NCBI GenBank assembly: GCA_902783235.1
Contig: CACZQG010000160.1
Location: 1-7,518, forward strand
Direction of reading: 5' to 3'
DNA length: 7,518 bases
From: an uncultured Ruminococcus sp.
Lineage (GTDB): Bacteria > Bacillota > Clostridia > Oscillospirales > Ruminococcaceae
This document shows, piece after piece, positions 1 to 5,156 of the stretch (positions are counted from its first letter, which is position 1; the number at the start of each line of letters is the position of its first letter). Under the pieces are notes generated by a model. The model was not told the origin of the DNA and ran no database searches. It saw nothing but the letters and a program-made list of their open reading frames with translations. The translations under genes and the position numbers were made by a program.

Positions 1-162
1 GAGGGGAACATAGCAGACTTAGGCTGCTAAAGCGTAGCTGTTTGAGCTAACTGTAATATTATTTCTAGCGTTTATATTTAAACGTGGCGCAGTTTAAAGA
101 GTTTACACCGGCTCTACTCGCTTATTATGTTTCAGAGTCCCCGTCGAAACCTTTACGTCCCC
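1..162 (-). ncRNA. ssrA: tmRNA (transfer-messenger RNA), 5' part; 3' end beyond the window
   Basis: tmRNA rescues stalled ribosomes: it enters the A site as an alanyl-tRNA mimic, then serves as template for a degradation tag. Read on the minus strand, the RNA starts GGGGACG at 162, the 5' arm of the tRNA-like acceptor stem, and continues with the diagnostic GTTTCGACGGGG block. A GGTGTA/TGCGCC stem with a CTCT loop able to pair with an upstream AGAG fits pseudoknot PK1. The tag frame resumes at GCT (67-69, minus strand, preceded by ATAAAC) and reads ARNNITVSSNSYALAA, stopping with TAA at 19-21. The ALAA end is the protease-recognition signal. The remaining pseudoknots and the 3' acceptor half with CCA lie left of position 1. 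smpB, its protein partner, ends 2 nt upstream. No good separate promoter is visible, so the precursor probably comes from the smpB promoter and is trimmed by RNase P. The resume codon is inferred; the gene identity is secure. Confidence 0.95.
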
Positions 163-164
163 AT

Positions 165-626
165 TTAGTAATTGTTCTTTATTGCCCTTTCAATCTGACG
201 TTTGGCATCTTTTTTTGCTGCATCTGCACGCTTGTCATATAGTTTCTTACCTTTACAAAGTCCAAGCTGAACTTTTATACATGAACCTTTAAAATACAGG
301 GATAAAGGTATCAAGGTAAGTCCATCCTGTTTAATTTTACCAAAAAGCCGATTGATCTCTTTCTTGTGCATAAGAAGCTTTCTGACACGCATGGGATCAC
401 GATTGAAGATATTCCCCTTTTCATATGGTGAAATATGCATTCCTTTTATAAATATCTCGCCATTATCAATGGAACACCAACTATCTTTTAAATTTACCCC
501 TCCCTGTCGTATGGATTTGACCTCTGTACCTACAAGCTCAATTCCTGTTTCCATACTTTCAATGATAAAATATTCATGACGGGCTTTCCGGTTTTCAGTT
601 ATTGTTTTTAAGTTTTCTTTTGCCAT
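165..626 (-). CDS. smpB: SsrA-binding protein SmpB
   Basis: SmpB binds the tRNA-like domain of tmRNA, places it in the ribosomal A site and monitors the empty mRNA channel with its C-terminal tail during trans-translation in the cytoplasm. The 153-residue product has the normal family length. Conserved blocks are visible: [10 protein letters not shown] (12-21), [17 protein letters not shown] (26-42) with VNLKDS following, [12 protein letters not shown] (80-91), and the lysine/arginine-rich tail GKKLYDKR (126-133) through RQIERAIK (143-150). The start is fixed by AAGGAGGG at 633-640, 6 nt before the ATG. A consensus sigma-A promoter lies about 40 nt upstream. The stop codon is directly followed by the 5' end of ssrA, so protein and RNA partner are encoded back to back. 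No missing residue or frame disruption is seen. Confidence 0.97.
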   Translation of the reverse strand: MAKENLKTITENRKARHEYFIIESMETGIELVGTEVKSIRQGGVNLKDSWCSIDNGEIFIKGMHISPYEKGNIFNRDPMRVRKLLMHKKEINRLFGKIKQDGLTLIPLSLYFKGSCIKVQLGLCKGKKLYDKRADAAKKDAKRQIERAIKNNY

Positions 627-667
627 TTATAGCCCTCCTTTATTATTCTATCATTATCAAGTACTTT

Positions 668-696
668 ATTATATAACATTTTTGAAGATTTGTCAA
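668..696 (-). promoter_or_regulatory. Consensus sigma-A promoter for smpB-ssrA
   Basis: On the minus strand TTGACA (691-696) and TATAAT (668-673) are separated by exactly 17 nt, a perfect vegetative promoter. Transcription should start near 661, leaving a leader of about 35 nt before the smpB ATG. Such strength suits tmRNA, which is abundant in cells. The DNA behind it is extremely AT-rich (about 13% GC over 701-800), which could act as UP-element or curved DNA. Confidence 0.88.
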
Positions 697-753
697 GTGC
701 TTTTTCATATTTTTTTGAAAAAAGTTATATAATATTTAATCAGATAATGTTTT

Positions 754-783
754 TTGACCATTGCTTTTAAAATAAATTATACT
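754..783 (+). promoter_or_regulatory. Possible upstream promoter (P1) for the dgt operon
   Basis: TTGACC (754-759) and TATACT (778-783) each match the sigma-A consensus at five of six positions, with an 18-nt spacer. It lies 46 nt upstream of the second, closer promoter and points the same way. In DNA this AT-rich, chance matches are common, so it is less certain than P2. Confidence 0.45.
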
Positions 784-799
784 TTTTTAAAAATTACTA

Positions 800-828
800 T
801 TGAAAAATGTATTTTTTTGTGGTATAAT
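800..828 (+). promoter_or_regulatory. Sigma-A promoter (P2) for dgt-dnaG-rpoD
   Basis: TTGAAA (800-805) and a perfect TATAAT (823-828) are spaced by 17 nt. The start site should fall near 835, about 47 nt before the dgt start codon. It is divergent from the smpB promoter. Confidence 0.8.
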
Positions 829-870
829 AATAGAGTATAGGCAATACAAATATAGTTGTTTTACTGCATT

Positions 871-876
871 GGAGGG
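871..876 (+). promoter_or_regulatory. Ribosome binding site that fixes the dgt start
   Basis: GGAGGG lies 5 nt before the ATG at 882. An in-frame GTG at 876 overlaps this Shine-Dalgarno sequence and so cannot be the start served by it. The ATG also gives an N-terminus beginning MSVREQTE, typical of clostridial family members. Confidence 0.8.
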
Positions 877-881
877 TGGAT

Positions 882-1871
882 ATGTCTGTCAGAGAACAAA
901 CAGAAATTATAGAGCTTACTACCCTGAGTAAGTATGCCTGCACATCATCAGGACATGGAAAACGTGTGCGATATGAAGAAAAATGTCCGTTAAGAACAGA
1001 TTTTCAGCGTGACAGAGACAGAATACTCCATTGCAATGCATTCAGAAGACTAAAGAGAAAAACTCAGGTATTTCTTTCACCTGTAGGGGATCATTACAGA
1101 ACACGTCTTACGCATACCCTTGAAGTTTCTCAAATCGCCCGGACTATATCAAGGGCTCTGCGACTCAACGAGGACCTTACCGAAGCTATTGCCCTGGGTC
1201 ACGATTTAGGGCACTCCCCTTTCGGTCATGCGGGAGAGGCAGTGCTTGATGAAGTTTGTCCATACGGCTTTAAGCATTATATGCAAAGTGTCCGTGTGGT
1301 TGACTACATAGAGAATAATGGCAAGGGACTAAATCTTACATATGAAGTAAAAAATGGTATAGTATGCCATACAAATAAAATAGCTGCTACTGCTGAGGGC
1401 AATGTTGTAAGGTTATCCGATAAAATAGCCTATATAAATCATGACATTGAAGACTCCATAAGAGCTGGTATTTTAAAGAGCTCTGATCTTCCGGAATTTC
1501 CTGTTAAGATATTGGGAAAAACAAAATCACAGAGGATAACTACACTTGTTACATCTGTGGTAGAAAATGGTGCTGACAAGATATGTATGACAGGAAATAT
1601 TAAGAAAGCCCATGATGAACTGAGAAGTTTTATGTTTGAGTCTGTATATACTAATCCTGCCGCAAAATCAGAAGAAAAAAAAGCAAAGGTACTTATTGAA
1701 CAGCTGTATTTTTATTTTAAAAAGCATCCCGAAAAGCTTCCGGACGAATATATAGACATACTTCGCAAATATGATATTGACAGAGCAGTATGTGATTATA
1801 TATCCGGAATGAGCGATGGATATGCTGTCGATCTGTACAAGGATTTATTTGTACCAAATTTCTGGAAATAG
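882..1871 (+). CDS. dgt: dGTP triphosphohydrolase-like HD-domain protein
   Basis: Enzymes of this family cut dNTPs, classically dGTP, into the deoxynucleoside and triphosphate and so tune the dNTP pool; they act in the cytoplasm. The 329-residue product carries the family N-terminal block with FQRDRDRILHCNAFRRLKRK (41-60) and TQVFLSP (61-67). The HD metal site follows: H78 in RTRLTHTLEV, H107-D108 in ALGHDLGHSPFGHAG, and a distal aspartate, probably D180 in RLSDKIAYINHD. The substrate-proximal region and helical C-terminus look complete, at the usual length for the shorter, non-enterobacterial branch. It is the first gene of an operon with dnaG and rpoD, an order seen in Clostridia, which suggests coordination of dNTP supply with replication priming. 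Whether dGTP or another dNTP is preferred cannot be read from the sequence, and many members are named only dGTPase-like. Confidence 0.92.
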   Translation: MSVREQTEIIELTTLSKYACTSSGHGKRVRYEEKCPLRTDFQRDRDRILHCNAFRRLKRKTQVFLSPVGDHYRTRLTHTLEVSQIARTISRALRLNEDLTEAIALGHDLGHSPFGHAGEAVLDEVCPYGFKHYMQSVRVVDYIENNGKGLNLTYEVKNGIVCHTNKIAATAEGNVVRLSDKIAYINHDIEDSIRAGILKSSDLPEFPVKILGKTKSQRITTLVTSVVENGADKICMTGNIKKAHDELRSFMFESVYTNPAAKSEEKKAKVLIEQLYFYFKKHPEKLPDEYIDILRKYDIDRAVCDYISGMSDGYAVDLYKDLFVPNFWK

Positions 1872-2094
1872 TATGTAAAGTCGAAGCAATGCATGATAAT
1901 TTCGATTGATCACACACTGCAGCTGCTTCAACTGTCGCAGAGAGCCTTTCTCCACACGATTTCGTTGGGAGGTTATAACTGTCACTAAGCTCATGTGATC
2001 AAGCTCATTATCCATTCAGAATGGAGGATATCTGCGGCATGATTATTAATTTCAATGTATCAAGCAATATGGATTATCAAAAAGGGAGTGACTC
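1872..2094 (+). promoter_or_regulatory. dgt-dnaG intergenic region with hairpins over two Shine-Dalgarno-like sites
   Basis: This 223-nt gap is long for the inside of an operon and has no terminator with a U-tract and no convincing promoter. Hairpin A spans 1950-1971: CTCC and ACGA pair with TCGT and GGAG, placing the GGGAGG at 1967-1972 in the 3' arm. Hairpin B is the perfect 7-1-7 dyad TCCATTC-A-GAATGGA at 2011-2025, extendable through TATCC/GGATA to 2030, and it places the GGAGG at 2023-2027 in its 3' arm. A weaker TCGAA/TTCGA stem lies at 1881-1905. The true dnaG site, GGGAG at 2084-2088, is outside these stems. The arrangement is visible in the sequence; a regulatory role for dnaG is only inferred, and no known riboswitch class was recognised. 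Confidence 0.4.
1987..2008 (+). repeat. Short tandem-like direct repeat AAGCTCAT
   Basis: AAGCTCAT occurs at 1987-1994 and again at 2001-2008, a 14-nt period, with the palindrome TGATCA overlapping the spacer. It could be a protein-binding site in the dgt-dnaG gap or chance. Confidence 0.35.
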
Positions 2095-2098
2095 ATGA
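2039..2098 (+). CDS. Possible 19-residue small ORF coupled to dnaG
   Basis: An ATG at 2039 opens a 19-codon frame reading [19 protein letters not shown]. Its TGA at 2096-2098 overlaps the dnaG ATG at 2095 as ATGA, the classic layout for translational coupling. GGAGG at 2023-2027 lies 11 nt before the ATG, a slightly long spacing, and falls inside a predicted hairpin. The same frame is open back to 1979, where a CTG sits 6 nt after a GGGAGG, and it contains another ATG at 2021. The product has no signal peptide or recognised motif. It may be a leader peptide, or simply a chance open frame; the short length gives no statistical support. Confidence 0.22.
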   Translation: MIINFNVSSNMDYQKGSDS

Positions 2099-3828
2099 AA
2101 CTGCCTGATGAGTTTATATATCAGCTCAAATCTGCAAATCCCATAGAAAGTATAATAGGTGGATATGTAAATACTATACGTCGAGGGCGTGATTATGTTG
2201 CATTGTGTCCTTTTCATTCCGAAAAGACGCCATCACTCCATATCTATACAGATAATCAAAGCTTTTACTGCTTTGGCTGCGGTGTAGGCGGTGATGTTAT
2301 CACCTTTACCAAGCAAATTGAGAATTTAGGATACATGGAAGCTGTAAAGCTGTTGGCACAAAAGGGCGGACTTTCAATGCCTGAAAACAGCGGATATGAC
2401 CGTTTAGCTGAATTAAAAAGGCGAATCCTGGAGATAAATCGTGAAACCGCTAATTTTTACTACAGACAGTTGGTTTCCGGCAGTGATAAAAGCGGTCTTA
2501 TATATTTTAAAGAGAGAGGACTCAGACCCGATACCATAAAAAAATATGGTCTGGGTTATGCGCCTGCAAGCTGGGATGAATTGGGCAAGTTTTTATCTTC
2601 TAAGGGATATACTCAGGAGGAAATGATCGCAGCTAATGTTCGATCAGTAAGCACCAAAAACGGTAATGTTTTTGATTTTTTCAGAAAAAGAGTTATTTTT
2701 CCTATATTAGATCTTAGAGGTAATATTATTGCATTTGGCGGTAGAGCTTTGGATGACAGTCTTCCTAAATACTTGAATACCTCTGATACACCTGTATTTA
2801 AGAAAAGCCGAAATCTTTTTTCATTGAACCACGCAAAAAATCATCCCTTAAAAAAGCTTATACTTGCTGAAGGTTACATGGATGTTATTGCCATAAACCA
2901 GGCTGGCTTTGAAAATGTTGTTGCTACACTGGGAACTGCATTAACTCCGGATCAGGCAAGACTTATGAAGCAGTATGCAGATGAAGTCATCATTGCATAT
3001 GACAGTGATGGTGCCGGTCAGAAAGCAACTGCAAAAGCGATAAACCTTTTGGGTGATGCCGGGATATCAACTCGTATAATCAAGATGGAAGGCGCAAAGG
3101 ATCCAGATGAATATATAAAGAAATACGGAGCTCAGCGCTTTAAGCTATTACTTGATAATTCGGGAGGAGCTGTTAATTTTGAGCTTGAAAAATGTAAGAG
3201 TGGATTGGATATTAACAATGAAAATGATAAAGTTAAATATCTGAAAAATACTATTAAGGTTTTATCATCCATTTCCAACAAGCTTGAGAGGGATGTTTAT
3301 ATCTCTAAAATTTCAAAGGAATCTGAGGTGAATGCTGATATTCTTCGCTCACAGATCAACGATGAAATAAAAAAGAACAGCATTATAGAAAAAAAGAAAA
3401 CCTGGCAGGCGGTTAAAACTAAACCTTATTTTTCCGATCCGGTACTTCCGGAAAAAAGCCTGAATCCTCGTGAAGTAAAAGCTGAGGAGACGCTTCTTGC
3501 CTGTCTTTTTAAAAACCCGGAAAGAATAAATGAAGTTAAAACTTTATTGTCTCCCGACAGATTCATTACTGATCTTTACAGGCGTGTTTATATCATTTTA
3601 TGTGAAGGTAACTATGATAATATATCCCTTTCATTGTTTTCCGATGAGTTTTCGGACAAGGAAATGGGAAAAATAGCCGGGATAACAGCTAAAAATAGTG
3701 ATGTGGTATTTACAGATAAAAGCATACAGGATTGTATAGATATTCTTATTGCTCATCAACTGCGGCCCACATCAGTTGTAACAGACAACGATCTTTTAAA
3801 TATAGTCAAATCGAAAAGAAAAAAATGA
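2095..3828 (+). CDS. dnaG: DNA primase DnaG
   Basis: DnaG synthesises the short RNA primers that start Okazaki fragments and the leading strand, working with the DnaB-type helicase at the replication fork. The 577-residue product has normal length and three parts in order. The CHC2 zinc-binding domain has ligands C38, H41, C59 and C62 ([10 protein letters not shown] and [10 protein letters not shown]). The RNA polymerase core includes FRKRVIFPI (196-204) and [14 protein letters not shown] (224-237). The Toprim metal site has E259 in [10 protein letters not shown]303 and D305 in AYDSDGAG, and KDPDEY at 335-340. The C-terminal helicase-interacting domain occupies roughly 455-577 after a charged, lysine-rich linker near 425-440. 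GGGAG at 2084-2088 lies 6 nt before the ATG. It is the middle gene of the dgt-dnaG-rpoD operon, with only 34 nt to rpoD. Confidence 0.98.
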   Translation: MKLPDEFIYQLKSANPIESIIGGYVNTIRRGRDYVALCPFHSEKTPSLHIYTDNQSFYCFGCGVGGDVITFTKQIENLGYMEAVKLLAQKGGLSMPENSGYDRLAELKRRILEINRETANFYYRQLVSGSDKSGLIYFKERGLRPDTIKKYGLGYAPASWDELGKFLSSKGYTQEEMIAANVRSVSTKNGNVFDFFRKRVIFPILDLRGNIIAFGGRALDDSLPKYLNTSDTPVFKKSRNLFSLNHAKNHPLKKLILAEGYMDVIAINQAGFENVVATLGTALTPDQARLMKQYADEVIIAYDSDGAGQKATAKAINLLGDAGISTRIIKMEGAKDPDEYIKKYGAQRFKLLLDNSGGAVNFELEKCKSGLDINNENDKVKYLKNTIKVLSSISNKLERDVYISKISKESEVNADILRSQINDEIKKNSIIEKKKTWQAVKTKPYFSDPVLPEKSLNPREVKAEETLLACLFKNPERINEVKTLLSPDRFITDLYRRVYIILCEGNYDNISLSLFSDEFSDKEMGKIAGITAKNSDVVFTDKSIQDCIDILIAHQLRPTSVVTDNDLLNIVKSKRKK

Positions 3829-3850
3829 AATGGCATTTATTGCCGGAAAC

Positions 3851-3854
3851 GGAG
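3851..3854 (+). promoter_or_regulatory. Ribosome binding site that fixes the rpoD start
   Basis: GGAG lies 8 nt before the ATG at 3863. An earlier in-frame ATG at 3830 has only an A-rich tract upstream and would add 11 residues ([11 protein letters not shown]) that do not resemble a sigma-factor N-terminus, so 3863 is preferred. Confidence 0.7.
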
Positions 3855-3862
3855 TGTTAAAT

Positions 3863-4945
3863 ATGTCAGAAAAGAAAAACACTATCGAAAGTCTTATGGA
3901 AAAAGGCAGGATAACAGGTAAACTGACCACAAAAGAAATCACAGATGCACTTGAAGATCTTGATATTGATGTAGCTCAGATCGATACTTTCTATGATAAT
4001 TGCTCAAGTAATAATATTGAGATAGTTGATGATTATTCTGCGGATATGGATCTTCGTATAGGTCTTGATTCTTCCATGAGCGATGATCTTGAAATGGCAT
4101 TGTCTACTGAAGGTATTGCGATAGATGATCCTGTAAAAATCTACTTAAAGGAAATCGGAAGAGTACCGCTTCTTTCTGCTGAGGAGGAAATAGAACTTGC
4201 ACAGAGAATGACTCAGGGTGATTCTTATGCAAAAAAACGTCTTTCCGAAGCAAATCTGCGTTTGGTAGTTAGTATTGCCAAAAAATATGTCGGCAGAGGT
4301 ATGCAGTTCCTTGATCTTATTCAGGAAGGTAATCTGGGTCTGATAAAGGCTGTAGAAAAGTTTGATTATACAAAAGGCTTTAAATTCTCAACATATGCTA
4401 CATGGTGGATTCGCCAGGCCATTACAAGAGCTATTGCTGATCAGGCAAGAACTATCCGTATCCCTGTACACATGGTAGAAACAATTACTAAAGTTAAAAA
4501 GATTTCCAGTCAGCTTCTTCACGAAAATGGTCATGATCCTACTGCTGATGAGATCGCTGAAAAACTTGATCTCCCCGTTGAAAGAGTACGTGAGATAATG
4601 CGTATTGCACAAGATCCTGTTTCACTTGAGACTCCTATCGGTGAAGAAGAAGATAGTCATCTGGGTGATTTTATTCCGGATGATGAAGCTCCTGCTCCCG
4701 CTGATGCTGCATCACATATGCTGCTTAAAGAACAGCTTGAAGAAGTACTCTCAACCCTTACCGAACGTGAAGCCAAGGTTCTCAAGCTTCGTTTTGGGCT
4801 TCTGGATGGACGGTCACGTACTCTTGAAGAGGTTGGTAAGGAATTTAATGTCACACGTGAACGTATCAGGCAGATAGAAGCCAAAGCATTAAGAAAACTT
4901 CGTCACCCCAGCAGAAGTAAAAAAGTTAAGGATTTCCTTGACTGA
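3863..4945 (+). CDS. rpoD: Primary (housekeeping) RNA polymerase sigma factor, RpoD/SigA
   Basis: The primary sigma factor directs core RNA polymerase to vegetative promoters. The 360-residue product is the compact Gram-positive form, without the large non-conserved insert of proteobacterial RpoD. An acidic, divergent region 1.1 (about 1-80) precedes region 1.2 ([18 protein letters not shown], 88-105). Region 2 follows (about 125-195), with core binding in [18 protein letters not shown] and the -10 recognition and melting helix [13 protein letters not shown] (178-190). Region 3 starts at [12 protein letters not shown] (197-208). Region 4 ends with the -35-binding helix-turn-helix [20 protein letters not shown] (319-338) and the RpoD-type tail. 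Near-perfect TTGACA/TATAAT promoters elsewhere in the window are what this protein would read. It is the last gene of the operon, 34 nt after dnaG, and hairpins follow it directly. Confidence 0.98.
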   Translation: MSEKKNTIESLMEKGRITGKLTTKEITDALEDLDIDVAQIDTFYDNCSSNNIEIVDDYSADMDLRIGLDSSMSDDLEMALSTEGIAIDDPVKIYLKEIGRVPLLSAEEEIELAQRMTQGDSYAKKRLSEANLRLVVSIAKKYVGRGMQFLDLIQEGNLGLIKAVEKFDYTKGFKFSTYATWWIRQAITRAIADQARTIRIPVHMVETITKVKKISSQLLHENGHDPTADEIAEKLDLPVERVREIMRIAQDPVSLETPIGEEEDSHLGDFIPDDEAPAPADAASHMLLKEQLEEVLSTLTEREAKVLKLRFGLLDGRSRTLEEVGKEFNVTRERIRQIEAKALRKLRHPSRSKKVKDFLD

Positions 4946-4949
4946 TAAT

Positions 4950-4977
4950 AGCAGCAGTAAATTCATAGCTGCTTTTA
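4950..4977 (+). terminator. Weak stem-loop just after rpoD
   Basis: AGCAGC (4950-4955) pairs with GCTGCT (4968-4973) around a 12-nt loop, followed by TTTA. The stem is short and the U-tract brief, so this is a weak terminator or a processing stem 4 nt after the rpoD stop. Confidence 0.4.
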
Positions 4978-5006
4978 CATAATTAAAAAATATATGAATA
5001 TTATTA

Positions 5007-5040
5007 AAAGGCATCATTACATTTGTAGTATGATGCCTTT
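5007..5040 (+). terminator. Stem-loop terminator after rpoD
   Basis: AAAGGCATCAT (5007-5017) pairs perfectly with ATGATGCCTTT (5030-5040), an 11-bp stem that an inner TAC/GTA can extend. TTTCATTTT follows on the plus strand, and the minus-strand side is also T-rich, so it may stop transcription from both convergent genes. Confidence 0.7.
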
Positions 5041-5050
5041 CATTTTACGA

Positions 5051-5082
5051 ATAAGACCGACTGCATCTACAGTCGGTCTTAT
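5051..5082. terminator. Perfect 13-bp stem-loop between convergent genes
   Basis: ATAAGACCGACTG (5051-5063) and CAGTCGGTCTTAT (5070-5082) form a perfect 13-bp stem with a 6-nt loop. Neither side has a strong U-tract. Its place between the rpoD end and the dockerin-gene end suggests a bidirectional terminator or transcript-end barrier. Confidence 0.6.
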
Positions 5083-5156
5083 CATATACTATTGTGTTAT
5101 TATTTCTTAGACTCAACTCCAACAGCTATAAACTGATCGGTAATGTCTAAGATTTA

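Noticed and set aside
165..193. A separate ssrA promoter inside the end of smpB (TTGAAA at 188-193, TACTAA at 165-170)
   Set aside because: The -10 matches only three of six bases and lies too close to the mature 5' end at 162.
352..579. Plus-strand open frame opposite smpB, and similar frames opposite or inside dgt (1717-1917), rpoD (4388-4612, 4605-4877, 4657-4884) and the dockerin gene (5143-5469, 6901-7143)
   Set aside because: All overlap well-supported genes in other frames, lack ribosome binding sites and show no protein family features; they are shadows.
728..733. Plus-strand TATAAT as a further promoter
   Set aside because: No acceptable -35 sequence lies 16-18 nt upstream; such matches are expected in DNA of this AT content.
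876..881. GTG start for dgt adding two residues
   Set aside because: The GTG overlaps the GGAGGG ribosome binding site that serves the ATG at 882.
1974..1979. TATAAC as the -10 of a dnaG promoter
   Set aside because: Nothing like TTGACA lies 16-18 nt upstream.
3830..3862. Upstream ATG for rpoD
   Set aside because: It has no Shine-Dalgarno sequence, while the ATG at 3863 has GGAG 8 nt upstream and a natural sigma-factor N-terminus.
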